The notes under the pieces were generated by a model that saw only the letters and a program-made list of their open reading frames with translations, searched no databases and was not told where the DNA came from. Both the position numbers and the translations under genes were made by a program. Shown in pieces: positions 1 through 8,775 of a stretch of 49,166 bases of DNA; positions within the stretch are counted from its first letter, which is position 1; each line of letters opens with the position of its first letter. This stretch comes from Limnohabitans sp. (lineage in GTDB: Bacteria; Pseudomonadota; Gammaproteobacteria; Burkholderiales; Burkholderiaceae_C). The DNA is taken from positions 1 to 49,166 of the forward strand of contig NZ_JAFEIF010000073.1 in assembly GCF_017848645.1 (NCBI RefSeq), read 5' to 3'.

Positions 1-859
1 CCGCCATCACCGCCCCACCCCAGGCCCCCCAGGCCGGGTGGCGGCGGTAGACCACCCACAGCAGCGGCAAAAGCAAGATGGGGGTGAGCGACGAGAAAAT
101 CCCCACCAAATTGGCCTGACCGGTTTTCAGCGCCTGGGACACCAGGGTCATGCCCAAAGCCATCGCCACCACCGCACTGGCGGCCGTGTTGAACAAGGTT
201 TTGAGGTTCAATGGGTTTTGCACGCGTGCCACTTTGACGCCCGCCCACAGCAGGGCCAAGTGCGCCAAAAAACTGGCCGATGTGCGAACGGCAGACGCTG
301 ACACCGCGTCCACCCCCGCCACCATCAAAGGCTTGATCATCAAGGTGGCCGCGGAATGGCTGGCAGCTGCCAGCAGCCCCAGCAAAACGCCCGTCATCAA
401 AGAGCCTCGCGTGTTTTCCCAAGCGTGGGTTTCGCTCTCGCGGCGGCCCCACACAATGGCCACCATCACACCCGAAACCAGCAAACTGCCGCCCACCAAA
501 GTCCAGCCCCAAAGGGTTTCACCCAGAAACAGCCAGGCCAGCAAGGTGGAAAAGATGGCGTGTGTGGCAAACAGCACACCGCTGCGCCGCGGCCCCAGCC
601 GGTTCATGCAGGCAAACAGCGCGGTGTCGCCGATGAAGATGCCAATGAAGCCCGACAGGGCCAGCAGGGCCACATTCGAGCTGTCCAGGCTGCGCCATTG
701 CCCAGTGAACAAGGCCAGCGCCCACAGCAAGGTCAGCGCGAAAAACAAGCGCCAGCGGGTGAAGGCAAAGGCCCCCATCTGGCTGGAAGCCGCCGCCGAG
801 AACAAACTGCCCACCGCCCACGACAAGGCGGCCAGCGCCGCCAAAAGTTCAGCCTGCAC
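1..859 (-). CDS. EamA/DMT-family transporter, 3' end cut by window edge
   Basis: Drug/metabolite-transporter (EamA) family membrane protein, probably a small-molecule exporter of unknown substrate. Seen: a continuous minus-strand frame from a GTG at 859 to the window edge, with alternating hydrophobic helices. Its start reads VQAELLAALAALSWAVGSLF, typical of the first DMT helix. Near the edge the frame gives SLTPILLLPLLWVVYRRHP, typical of the penultimate helix pair. GTG is the only plausible start, because a TGA lies in frame upstream and no ATG intervenes. It follows pmbA by 13 bp on the same strand, so co-transcription is likely. About 286 residues are visible of roughly 300 expected. Confidence 0.75.
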   Translation of the reverse strand, partial: MQAELLAALAALSWAVGSLFSAAASSQMGAFAFTRWRLFFALTLLWALALFTGQWRSLDSSNVALLALSGFIGIFIGDTALFACMNRLGPRRSGVLFATHAIFSTLLAWLFLGETLWGWTLVGGSLLVSGVMVAIVWGRRESETHAWENTRGSLMTGVLLGLLAAASHSAATLMIKPLMVAGVDAVSASAVRTSASFLAHLALLWAGVKVARVQNPLNLKTLFNTAASAVVAMALGMTLVSQALKTGQANLVGIFSSLTPILLLPLLWVVYRRHPAWGAWGGAVMA

Positions 860-872
860 AGCGCAGCCGGCC

Positions 873-2282
873 TTAACTGCCCGCCAACTTCATGCGGTTG
901 ACCAAAATGGAGCCGGTCGTTTTGGCCCCCATGTTGTAGGTGTCAGCGCCCACAGCCTCGATGCCCATGAGCATGTCCTTGAGGTTGCCTGCGATGGTGA
1001 TCTCGTGCACCGGGTAGGCGATCTGGCCGTTCTCCACCCAAAAGCCGCTGGCGCCGCGTGAATAGTCGCCCGTGACGTAGTTCACACCCTGGCCCATCAG
1101 CTCGATCACGAACAAGCCCGTGCCCAGCTTTTGCAGCATGGCGTCCAGGTCGTCGGTGGACTGCGTCAAGCGCGAAGTCAGTGTCAGGTTGTGCGAACCG
1201 CCCGAGTTGCCGGTGGTCTTCATGCCCAGTTTGCGGGCCGAATAACTGGAGAGGAAGTAGCCCTCCACGCGCCCGCCTTTGACCACCTTGCGGCGCACCG
1301 AGCGCACACCTTCGTCGTCAAACGGCGAGCTGCCCTTGCCGCGCAGCAGGTGCGGGTCTTCTTCGATGTCGATGTGCTTGGGGAAGACTTTCTTGCCCAG
1401 CGAGTCGAGCAAGAAGCTGCTCTTGCGGTACAGCGCCCCGCCGCTCACGGCCTGCACAAAACCGCCCAGCAAACCAGCCGCCACCGGCGACTCAAACAGC
1501 ACCGGGCACTCGGTCGTGGCGATTTTGCGGGCCCCCAGGCGCGACAAGGCGCGTTCTGCAGCGTAGCGGCCTACCACTTCGGGCGAGGCCATCTCATCGG
1601 CCGAGCGCATGGAGGTGTACCAAGCGTCGCGCTGCATTTCGGCGTTGCGGCCTGGCAGCTTGGCAATTGGGGCCACCGAAATGCTGTGGCGCGAGCTGGC
1701 ATAACCGCCGCGAAAGCCGTGTGTGTGGGCGCTGAAAAAATGGCTTTGCTGGGCCGACACGGCCGCACCATCGCTGTTGGTGATGCGGCGGCTGGTTTTG
1801 AGCGCAGCGGCCTCGCACTGCAAAGCCAGCTTGGCGGCTTCTTCGCTGTTGATGGCCCAGGGGTGGAACAAATCCAGATCGCGGTGGTTCGTTTCGATGT
1901 CGGCTTCGTCGGGCAGCCCGGCGGTCGGGTCTTCGGCGGTGAAGCGGGCGATGTCATAGGCCGCTTGCACCGTGCGCTCGATCGCTGCCTTGGAAAAGTC
2001 CGACGTGCTGGCGTTGCCCCGGCGGTGGTCCACATACACGGTCACGCCCAGCGACTTGTCGCGGTTGCGCTCCACGTTTTCCAGCTCGCCCTTGCGCACG
2101 CTGACCGACAGGCCGCAACCTTCGGACGCTTCGGCCCCCGCGTTGGTGGCGCCCAGCTTTTTGGCGTGGTGCAAGGCGATGTCGACCAGCTCTTCAAAAT
2201 GGTCACGCGAGTAGCTGAAGCCGTCGTGGGCATGCGCATGGGAGGCGGTGGCGGGGGTGTTTTTTTTCACGGAACTTTTCAC
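873..2282 (-). CDS. pmbA: Metalloprotease PmbA/TldE subunit
   Basis: PmbA (TldE) pairs with TldD in a cytoplasmic metalloprotease that matures modified peptides and helps degrade antitoxins such as CcdA. In the known complex TldD supplies the zinc site and TldE does not. Seen: the N-terminal region with AEASEGCGLSVSVRKGELEN and the C-terminal signature GADTYNMGAKTTGSILVNRM. About 469 residues, slightly longer than the roughly 450 usual. The start is uncertain: GTG codons at 2282 and 2270 are both possible, neither with a strong ribosome-binding site. A His/Ala-rich leader (SHAHAHDG) precedes the conserved domain. It is divergent from darP, so the 2283-2386 gap holds both promoters. tldD is not in the window. 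Confidence 0.9.
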   Translation of the reverse strand: MKSSVKKNTPATASHAHAHDGFSYSRDHFEELVDIALHHAKKLGATNAGAEASEGCGLSVSVRKGELENVERNRDKSLGVTVYVDHRRGNASTSDFSKAAIERTVQAAYDIARFTAEDPTAGLPDEADIETNHRDLDLFHPWAINSEEAAKLALQCEAAALKTSRRITNSDGAAVSAQQSHFFSAHTHGFRGGYASSRHSISVAPIAKLPGRNAEMQRDAWYTSMRSADEMASPEVVGRYAAERALSRLGARKIATTECPVLFESPVAAGLLGGFVQAVSGGALYRKSSFLLDSLGKKVFPKHIDIEEDPHLLRGKGSSPFDDEGVRSVRRKVVKGGRVEGYFLSSYSARKLGMKTTGNSGGSHNLTLTSRLTQSTDDLDAMLQKLGTGLFVIELMGQGVNYVTGDYSRGASGFWVENGQIAYPVHEITIAGNLKDMLMGIEAVGADTYNMGAKTTGSILVNRMKLAGS

Positions 2283-2386
2283 GGAAGTGTTCTCAAAAAA
2301 AATGGCGGGCGCTGGGCCCGCAGTGGCCGCTATGATACTTGCCACCCAGCCCCTGCGCTGCATCTGAAAAAGAGTTCCCCCCAGTC

Positions 2387-3046
2387 ATGTCCCGTAAACC
2401 CACAAAAGGCTATTTCGTCCGTGGTCAATTTGTTGCCGAAGGCAGCGAACTCGACCTGGAGTTCAAGCGCGAACTCAAATTCGGACTGGAAGGCCCCAGC
2501 CGCACCGAACTCAAACGCGAAAGCACCGAACTGCAAGTGCTGGGCACCCAACTGTTGACCCTGCGCCGCGACCTGATGGAGGGCCTGGCCCTGCCTGACA
2601 AACTGGTCGACGGCCTGGCCGAAGCCAAGCGCATCACCAACTTCGAAGGCAAGCGCCGCCAGATGCAGTTCATCGGCAAGCAAATGCGCCTGCTCAGCCC
2701 CGAAACCCTGCAAGCCGTGCGCGAAGCCCTCGACATCCAGCGTCTGGGCAGCGCCAAAGACACCCAGGCCCTGCACCTGGCCGAGGCCTGGCGTGACCGC
2801 CTGATCGCCGACGATGCCGCTGTGGGCGAATGGATCGAACACCACCCGCAAACCGACATCCAGCAGCTGCGTGCCCTGGTGCGCCAGGCCCGCAAGGACG
2901 CCGTGCCGGTGACCAATACCGCCGTGTCGCAAGGTTTGGCCCCACGCCAAGGCCGCGCTTACCGCGAGCTGTTCAAGCTGGTGCGCAGCGTGCTGACAGG
3001 CGGCCAGAGCGATGAGACCCCCGAAGAGGAAGCCGAAGATGAGTGA
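2387..3046 (+). CDS. darP: Ribosome-associated protein DarP (YjgA/DUF615)
   Basis: DarP (formerly YjgA) associates with late precursors of the 50S ribosomal subunit and aids peptidyl-transferase-centre maturation. Seen: 219 residues beginning MSRKPTKGYFVRGQFVAEGS, with the helical core (ITNFEGKRRQMQFIGKQMR, then ALDIQRLGSAKDTQALHLAE) and the arginine-rich middle usual for the family. The C-terminus is acidic (ETPEEEAEDE). The ATG at 2387 was chosen because the conserved N-terminus starts there; an upstream in-frame stretch is not conserved-looking. Its stop overlaps the mog start in ATGAGTGA, so the two are translationally coupled. Confidence 0.92.
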   Translation: MSRKPTKGYFVRGQFVAEGSELDLEFKRELKFGLEGPSRTELKRESTELQVLGTQLLTLRRDLMEGLALPDKLVDGLAEAKRITNFEGKRRQMQFIGKQMRLLSPETLQAVREALDIQRLGSAKDTQALHLAEAWRDRLIADDAAVGEWIEHHPQTDIQQLRALVRQARKDAVPVTNTAVSQGLAPRQGRAYRELFKLVRSVLTGGQSDETPEEEAEDE

Positions 3047-3647
3047 ACCCAACGCCACGATCCCTTTTGACCCCGTCAAGATCGGCATCGTGTCCATCAG
3101 CGACCGCGCCAGCACGGGCGTGTACGAAGACAAAGGCCTGCCCGCGCTGCAAGACTGGTTGACCCGTGCGCTGCACAACCCCATCACTTTCGAGCCGCGC
3201 CTGATCCCCGACGAAAAAGACCGCATCAGCGCCACCTTGATCGAGTTGGTCGATGCCGGTTGCAGCCTGGTGCTGACCACCGGCGGCACCGGCCCTGCCC
3301 TGCGCGACGTGACCCCCGAGGCCACGCTGGCCGTGGCCGACAAGGAAATGCCCGGCTTTGGCGAGCAGATGCGCCAGATCAGCCTGAAATTTGTACCCAC
3401 AGCCATCTTGTCGCGCCAAGTCGCCGTCATTCGGGGCCAGAGCCTGATCATCAACCTGCCCGGACAACCCAAATCGATTGCCGAAACACTCGAAGGCCTG
3501 AAAGACGCCGATGGCAAAGCCGTGGTGCACGGCATTTTTGCGGCCGTGCCCTACTGCGTGGATTTGATTGGCGGGCCCTACATGGAAACCCGAGACGAGG
3601 TCTGCAAAGCGTTTCGGCCCAAAACCGCGATCCGCACTGCCCGTTGA
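3039..3647 (+). CDS. mog: Molybdopterin adenylyltransferase MogA
   Basis: Activates molybdopterin by adenylation (MPT plus ATP gives MPT-AMP) before MoeA inserts molybdate, in the cytoplasm. Seen: 202 residues with the MoCF-binding fold: an N-terminal strand KIGIVSISDRAS, the nucleotide-binding loop LTTGGTGPALRDVTPEA (residues about 78-94), and a third conserved segment IINLPGQPKSIAETL. The MogA type is indicated by the short single-domain length and the spacing of the TGGTG loop. The start overlaps the darP stop by 8 bp. MoaB is the main alternative, but the length and the VTPEAT segment fit MogA better. Confidence 0.9.
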   Translation: MSEPNATIPFDPVKIGIVSISDRASTGVYEDKGLPALQDWLTRALHNPITFEPRLIPDEKDRISATLIELVDAGCSLVLTTGGTGPALRDVTPEATLAVADKEMPGFGEQMRQISLKFVPTAILSRQVAVIRGQSLIINLPGQPKSIAETLEGLKDADGKAVVHGIFAAVPYCVDLIGGPYMETRDEVCKAFRPKTAIRTAR

Positions 3648-3673
3648 ACGCGGGCCCGTGGCCCGCAAAGCCA

Positions 3674-4156
3674 TCAAGAAGGCTTGTGCAGCAAGGCCAC
3701 GGCACGCGCCTCGATGCTTTGGCCCATGCCCACAGGCCCCAGCTTTTCCGCCGTCTTGGCCTTCACATTCACCTGATCCAGCGCCACGCCCAGCGCCTGG
3801 GCCACGCCCGCGTTGATGGCCGCCATGTGCGGGGCCAGTTTGGGGGCTTGGGCCACGATGGTGCTGTCCACATTCACCAGTTCCCAGCCATTACCCCGCA
3901 CGCGGCGCATGGCTTCTTGCAACAAAACGGACGAGTTGGCGCCCTTGAACTGCGCATCCGTGTCCGGAAAGTGCCGCCCAATGTCGCCCAGGCCCGCTGC
4001 GCCCAACACCGCATCGGTGATGGCATGCAGCAGCACATCCGCGTCTGAATGGCCCAACAGGCCTGCGCTGTGCGCGATCTCCACCCCGCCCAAAATCAGC
4101 TTGCGCCCGGGCACCAGGGCGTGCACGTCCCAGCCTTCGCCGATGCGGATGTTCAT
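3674..4156 (-). CDS. ispF: 2-C-methyl-D-erythritol 2,4-cyclodiphosphate synthase
   Basis: Fifth step of the MEP isoprenoid pathway: converts CDP-methylerythritol 2-phosphate to the cyclodiphosphate with loss of CMP, as a trimeric zinc enzyme. Seen: 160 residues, the family's usual length, starting [14 protein letters not shown]. The metal-binding DVH is at residues 10-12, followed by [14 protein letters not shown] and a C-terminal [20 protein letters not shown]. The start codon overlaps the ispD stop by 4 bp (ATGA), so IspD and IspF are made from one coupled message. Stop 26 bp from the convergent mog gene. Confidence 0.96.
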   Translation of the reverse strand: MNIRIGEGWDVHALVPGRKLILGGVEIAHSAGLLGHSDADVLLHAITDAVLGAAGLGDIGRHFPDTDAQFKGANSSVLLQEAMRRVRGNGWELVNVDSTIVAQAPKLAPHMAAINAGVAQALGVALDQVNVKAKTAEKLGPVGMGQSIEARAVALLHKPS

Positions 4157-4878
4157 GTTCTGCCTTTCAAAACCGCTTCGGCAAACGCGAAGTCGGCCGG
4201 GTAAGTGACTTTCAAATTCTGGGCCGAGCCGGGCACCAGACGCGGTGACAAGCCCAGGCGCTCCATGGCGCTGGCCTCGTCGGTGATGCCCGCAAAACCT
4301 GTGGCCGCTGCGTCTTTCAAAGCGGCATGCAAAGCCCCCAGGCGGAACATTTGCGGGGTTTGCGCCAACCATTTGTCTTCGCGCGGCACGGTGCTGGCCA
4401 CGCGGGCCGTGCCGCCGTCCAGCGTGTGTGACTTCAAGGTGTCGGGCAGCGGCAAGGCCAACAAGCCACCCACCGGGTCATCACGGCAGGCTTCGACCAA
4501 GTCCGACACCGCCTCGGGCGTGATCAGGCAACGCGCTGCGTCGTGCACCAGCACCCAATCATCGGCCGCCACACCCGCGTGCAACATGGCGCTCAGGCCA
4601 TTGAACACGCTCTCGGCGCGGGTTGCGCCACCACAAGCCTCACGCCTGAAATGCGCAGGCCACGCGTCTTGGGGCCAAGCAAAACTGTCGCCCGGCGACA
4701 GGATCACCCAGCCGCTGGCCAGTTGCGGCACGCGCGCGAGCGCCTGAAGGGTGTGCATGACCATGGCTTGGCCCGCAACGGTTTGGTACTGCTTGGGTTG
4801 CGCCGTGCCTGCGCGGCTGCCCGTGCCGGCGCAGGGCACCAGGGCATGGAAACGGGGGGTTTCTGGGGTGATCGGCAT
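4153..4878 (-). CDS. ispD: 2-C-methyl-D-erythritol 4-phosphate cytidylyltransferase
   Basis: Third step of the MEP pathway: MEP plus CTP gives CDP-methylerythritol. Seen: 241 residues with the nucleotidyltransferase start [20 protein letters not shown] (the G-rich loop plus catalytic Arg/Lys), then [18 protein letters not shown], the [12 protein letters not shown] segment, and [11 protein letters not shown]. The start at 4878 ([10 protein letters not shown]) was preferred over an ATG at 4911 because it leaves a normal-length N-terminus. First gene of the ispD-ispF pair; divergent from mfd across a 157-bp gap. The terminal residues overlap the ispF start. Confidence 0.95.
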   Translation of the reverse strand: MPITPETPRFHALVPCAGTGSRAGTAQPKQYQTVAGQAMVMHTLQALARVPQLASGWVILSPGDSFAWPQDAWPAHFRREACGGATRAESVFNGLSAMLHAGVAADDWVLVHDAARCLITPEAVSDLVEACRDDPVGGLLALPLPDTLKSHTLDGGTARVASTVPREDKWLAQTPQMFRLGALHAALKDAAATGFAGITDEASAMERLGLSPRLVPGSAQNLKVTYPADFAFAEAVLKGRT

Positions 4879-4946
4879 GGGTTTGGATTGTAGGTGGGCT
4901 ATCAAGGACATCGCCCTGCGACAAGCCCTTGGCCATTTTGCCCTTC

Positions 4947-5012
4947 TACAATCGAAGCGTCTGACAACCTCCTCACCCCCCTCCTTCTTGGCGGGGGGTG
5001 TTTTGCTTTTTT
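4947..5012 (+). promoter_or_regulatory. mfd leader: -10-like box and terminator-like hairpin
   Basis: TACAAT at 4947-4952 is a good sigma-70 -10 match, but the -35 position is poor. Downstream, CACCCCCC (4974-4981) pairs perfectly with GGGGGGTG (4993-5000) across an 11-nt loop. The T-rich run ttttgctttttt (5001-5012) follows at once. This has the form of an intrinsic terminator, yet it lies 24 bp before the mfd start and behind a plausible promoter. It could be an attenuator or a terminator of read-through from further left. Confidence 0.45.
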
Positions 5013-5035
5013 ACTCGCCTTTGCCCCTCTCCACC

Positions 5036-8000
5036 ATGCAACTGCCCAGCCTGATCACCGGCAAACGATTCACCCTGCCCCGCCCCGCCGGATCGGCCGA
5101 TGCCGTGCTGCTGGCCCAACTGGCGCAGCGCGAAAAGAAAGCGGGCAAGCTCACCGCCATCGTCACGGCTGATGCGGCCGATGCCCAGCGCCTGATGGAC
5201 GAGCTGGTGTTTTTTGCGCCCGATCTGCGTTGCGTGATGTTCCCCGACTGGGAAACCCTGCCCTACGACACGTTTTCGCCGCACCAGGACTTGATCAGCG
5301 AGCGCTTGGCCACGCTTTGGCGCATCAAGCAGCGCAACCATGCCGAAAGCGCGGACGTGGTGCTGGTGCCCGCCACCACGGCGCTGTACCGGCTGGCGCC
5401 GCCCTCCTTTTTGGCGGGTTACACCTTCGAATTCAAGGTCAAGCAAAAGCTCGACGAAGCCCAACTCAAGGCCCAGCTCACGCTGGCGGGTTACTCGCAT
5501 GTGAGCCAGGTGGTCAGCCCCGGCGAATACGCGGTGCGCGGCGGCTTGATCGATTTGTTCCCCATGGGCTCGCTGGTGCCTTACCGGGTGGATTTGTTTG
5601 ATGACGAAATCGACAGTATCCGGACCTTCGACCCCGACAGCCAGCGCAGCCTGTACCCCGTGCCCGAGGTGCGCCTGCTGCCCGGTCGCGAGTTCCCCAT
5701 GGACGAGGCGGCCCGTGCGCGGTTCCGAAGCCGCTGGCGCGAACTGCTGGAGGGCGATCCGACCAAAAGCCGCATTTACAAAGACATGGGCAACGGCGTG
5801 GCCACCGCGGGCATCGAGTACTACCTGCCGCTGTTTTTTGAAGAAACCGCCACGGTGTTTGACTACCTGGGCGCAGGCCAGGCCGATGCCGCCACCGTGG
5901 TACTGCACGGCGATCTGGAGCCCGCCTTTCAGCGCTTTTGGCAAGACACCCGCGACCGCTACCGTTTGGTGCAGGGCGACCCCGAACGGCCCGTGCTGCC
6001 GCCCGATGCCCTGTTTTTGAGCGCCGAGCAGTTCTACACACTGACCAACGGCCACGCGCAACTGGCTTTGCGCACCGGCACCAGCGATGTGGCCGACAAC
6101 ACCCTGGCCCAAGCACTGCCCGAGCTGACGGTGGTGCGCGGTGCCGAAGACCCGCTGGCCAGGTTGCAAGCCCACATCCGCAGCAGTGCGAGCCGCGTGC
6201 TGATCCTGGCTGAGAGCGATGGCCGCCGCGAAAGCTTGCTCGACTTCGTGCGCTCCAGTGGCCTCACGCCGCCTGTGTTCGACAGCCTGCAAGAGTTTTT
6301 GACCAGCGACGAAAAAATCGGCATGGCCACCGCTGCACTGGTCAGCGGCTTCCATTGGTTCGAGCACAACATCGACCTGGTCACCGAAACCGAACTCTTC
6401 GCGGCAGGGGCGGTCACCCGCCGCCGCAAAAAGCAAGAACAGGTCAGCGATGTGGAAGCGCTGATCAAAGACCTGAGCGAGCTGAATGTGGGCGACCCGG
6501 TGGTGCACAGCCAACACGGGATTGGCCGCTACCGGGGCCTGGTCAACATGGACATGGGCCAGAAAAACGAAGACGGCACGCCCGCCCTGCAAGAGTTTTT
6601 GCACCTGGAATACGCAGGCGACGCCACGCTCTATGTGCCCGTGAGCCAGCTGCAACTGATTGGCCGCTATACAGGCGTCAGCGCCGACGAAGCGCCACTG
6701 CACAAGCTGGGCTCTGGCCAATGGGAAAAGGCCAAACGCCGCGCCGCCGAGCAGGTGCGCGACGCCGCCGCCGAGTTGCTCAACATCTACGCCCGCCGCG
6801 CCGCACGCGAGGGCCACCCTTTCCGCTACAGCCCGCAGGACTACGAAACCTTTGCCAACGACTTTGGCTTTGAAGAAACCGCCGACCAAAAGGCCGCCAT
6901 CCACTGCGTGATTCAAGACATGATCAGCCCCCGCCCCATGGACCGCTTGGTGTGTGGCGATGTCGGCTTTGGCAAGACCGAGGTCGCGCTGCGGGCCGCT
7001 TTTGTGGCCGTCACAGGCGGCAAACAAGTCGCCCTGCTGGCCCCCACCACGCTGCTGGCCGAGCAGCACTACCAAACGCTCAAAGACCGCTTTGCCAAAT
7101 GGCCCGTCAAGGTGGCCGAAGTCTCGCGCTTCAGGTCGGGCAAAGAAGTCACCGCCGCCCTCAAAGGCATTGCCGACGGCACGGTGGACATCGTGGTCGG
7201 CACGCACAAGCTGCTGAGCGAATCGACCAAGTTCCACGACTTGGGCTTGCTCATCATTGACGAAGAACACCGCTTTGGCGTACGCCACAAAGAGGCCATG
7301 AAAGCCCTGCGGGCCGAAGTCGACGTGCTCACACTCACCGCCACCCCCATCCCCCGCACCATGGGCATGGCTTTGGAAGGTCTGCGCGATTTGAGCGTGA
7401 TTGCCACTGCGCCGCAACGCCGCTTGGCCATCAAGACCTTTGTGCGCAACGAAGGCACGGGCGTGATCCGCGAGGCGGTGCTGCGTGAACTCAAGCGCGG
7501 CGGCCAGTGCTACTTTTTGCACAACGAGGTCGAGACCATCGAGAACCGCAAGCAAAAGCTCGAAGAAATCCTGCCCGAAGCCCGCATCGCCGTGGCCCAC
7601 GGCCAAATGCCCGAGCGCGAGCTGGAGCGCGTCATGCGCGACTTTGTGGCCCAGCGCTACAACATCTTGCTGTGCTCAACCATCATCGAGACCGGCATCG
7701 ACGTGCCCACGGCCAACACCATCGTGATCTCTCGCGCTGACAAGTTCGGCCTGGCCCAGCTGCACCAGCTGCGTGGCCGCGTGGGCCGCTCGCACCACCA
7801 AGCCTATGCGTATTTGATGGTGCCCGAGATCGAAGGCCTGACCAAACAGGCGGCCCAGCGGCTCGACGCGATCCAGCAGATGGAAGAACTGGGCAGCGGC
7901 TTTTACTTGGCCATGCACGACCTGGAGATCCGCGGCGCGGGCGAAGTGCTGGGCGAAAACCAGAGCGGCAACATGCTCGAAGTGGGTTTTCAGCTCTACA

Positions 8001-8527
8001 ACGAAATGCTGTCCGAAGCGGTGCGCAGCCTCAAAGCAGGCAAAGAGCCGGACTTGCTCAACCCGCTCACCGCCACCACCGACATCAACCTGCACGCCCC
8101 CGCCCTGCTGCCCAACGACTACTGCGGCGACGTGCACCTGCGCCTGAGCTTTTACAAAAAGCTGGCCACCGCCAAAACCAGCGACCAAATCGACGCCCTG
8201 CTCGAAGAACTGGTGGACCGCTTTGGCAAGCTGCCCCCGCAAGCGCAAACCCTGGTGGACGTGCACCGCCTGCGCGTGCTGACCCAGCCCTATGGCGTCA
8301 TCAAGGTCGACGCGGCCCCGGGCGTCATTCAGATCACCTTCAAACCCAACCCACCCGTGGACCCCATGGCCATCATTGGTTTGATCCAGAAAAACAAACA
8401 CATCAAGCTGGCGGGCAACGACAAAATTCGCATCGAACGCGAACTGCCCGACCCCAAGGCAAGGGCGCAGATGGTGCGGGATGTGCTACGGAGTTTGGGA
8501 ACGCCCAAGGTGGAAATGGCGGCTTAA
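5036..8527 (+). CDS. mfd: Transcription-repair coupling factor Mfd
   Basis: ATP-dependent translocase that pushes stalled RNA polymerase off lesions and recruits UvrA, linking transcription to excision repair. Seen: 1163 residues in the normal domain order. The UvrB-like N-terminal half holds DWETLPYDTFSPHQDLISER. The RNA-polymerase-interacting (CarD-like) domain is near residue 484 (VGDPVVHSQHGIGRYRGLV). Walker A is GDVGFGKTE near 640 and the DEEH box is near 740, with TATPIPRTM after it. The helicase VI/TRG region contains QLRGRVGRS, and a TRCF C-terminal domain ends the protein. The ATG at 5036 begins the conserved MQLPSLITGKRF; the open frame upstream is not coding. uvrC is also in the window (14039-15979). 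Confidence 0.97.
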   Translation: MQLPSLITGKRFTLPRPAGSADAVLLAQLAQREKKAGKLTAIVTADAADAQRLMDELVFFAPDLRCVMFPDWETLPYDTFSPHQDLISERLATLWRIKQRNHAESADVVLVPATTALYRLAPPSFLAGYTFEFKVKQKLDEAQLKAQLTLAGYSHVSQVVSPGEYAVRGGLIDLFPMGSLVPYRVDLFDDEIDSIRTFDPDSQRSLYPVPEVRLLPGREFPMDEAARARFRSRWRELLEGDPTKSRIYKDMGNGVATAGIEYYLPLFFEETATVFDYLGAGQADAATVVLHGDLEPAFQRFWQDTRDRYRLVQGDPERPVLPPDALFLSAEQFYTLTNGHAQLALRTGTSDVADNTLAQALPELTVVRGAEDPLARLQAHIRSSASRVLILAESDGRRESLLDFVRSSGLTPPVFDSLQEFLTSDEKIGMATAALVSGFHWFEHNIDLVTETELFAAGAVTRRRKKQEQVSDVEALIKDLSELNVGDPVVHSQHGIGRYRGLVNMDMGQKNEDGTPALQEFLHLEYAGDATLYVPVSQLQLIGRYTGVSADEAPLHKLGSGQWEKAKRRAAEQVRDAAAELLNIYARRAAREGHPFRYSPQDYETFANDFGFEETADQKAAIHCVIQDMISPRPMDRLVCGDVGFGKTEVALRAAFVAVTGGKQVALLAPTTLLAEQHYQTLKDRFAKWPVKVAEVSRFRSGKEVTAALKGIADGTVDIVVGTHKLLSESTKFHDLGLLIIDEEHRFGVRHKEAMKALRAEVDVLTLTATPIPRTMGMALEGLRDLSVIATAPQRRLAIKTFVRNEGTGVIREAVLRELKRGGQCYFLHNEVETIENRKQKLEEILPEARIAVAHGQMPERELERVMRDFVAQRYNILLCSTIIETGIDVPTANTIVISRADKFGLAQLHQLRGRVGRSHHQAYAYLMVPEIEGLTKQAAQRLDAIQQMEELGSGFYLAMHDLEIRGAGEVLGENQSGNMLEVGFQLYNEMLSEAVRSLKAGKEPDLLNPLTATTDINLHAPALLPNDYCGDVHLRLSFYKKLATAKTSDQIDALLEELVDRFGKLPPQAQTLVDVHRLRVLTQPYGVIKVDAAPGVIQITFKPNPPVDPMAIIGLIQKNKHIKLAGNDKIRIERELPDPKARAQMVRDVLRSLGTPKVEMAA

Positions 8528-8605
8528 AGCCAAGGCTGCCGCTGGCTGGTCACCCCAACAGCGGCCCACTTGCTCAAACAGCCCCCAAAGTGACGCCACA
8601 AAGCA

Positions 8606-8637
8606 AAAAGCCCAGCCGGTTAAGGCTGGGCTTTTTT
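8606..8637. terminator. Bidirectional intrinsic terminator between mfd and tRNA-His
   Basis: The stem aagcccagcc / ggctgggctt encloses a short ggttaa loop. A T run lies on the right for plus-strand transcripts (mfd). A run of A on the left becomes T for minus-strand transcripts (tRNA-His). It lies about 80 bp past the mfd stop and just past the tRNA 3' end, so it probably serves both. Confidence 0.85.
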
Positions 8638-8644
8638 GTGATTT

Positions 8645-8721
8645 TGGGGTGGCTGATGGGGCTCGAACCCACGACAACAGGAATCACAATCCTGGACTCT
8701 ACCAACTGAGCTACAGCCACC
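8645..8721 (-). tRNA. tRNA-His (GTG)
   Basis: The minus strand reads GGTGGCTGTAGCTCAGTTGG at the 5' end and ends GCCACC-CCA, so CCA is encoded. Anticodon GTG is in the loop ATTGTGAT. The extra 5' G (position -1) opposite the discriminator C is the tRNA-His identity element. Length is 77 nt including CCA. TATAAT lies at 8733-8738 on the minus strand, well placed as a -10 box with a start about 5 nt before the tRNA. The -35 position is weak. Confidence 0.97.
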
Positions 8722-8775
8722 GCGAAGCCAAAATTATAACCCGAACTTCAGGTCAAATACCGGCCCTGACGAGAA

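Noticed and set aside
1131..2558. A 475-codon open frame antisense to pmbA and running into darP
   Set aside because: It overlaps two recognised genes on incompatible frames and shows no domain.
4751..5035. In-frame extension of mfd upstream
   Set aside because: It crosses ispD antisense, the promoter-like box and the hairpin; the conserved Mfd N-terminus begins at 5036.
4973..7606. An 877-codon open frame antisense to mfd
   Set aside because: The plus strand encodes a full Mfd with all motifs; the antisense frame is rich in His, Gln, Gly and Ala as expected from reading GC-rich codons backwards.
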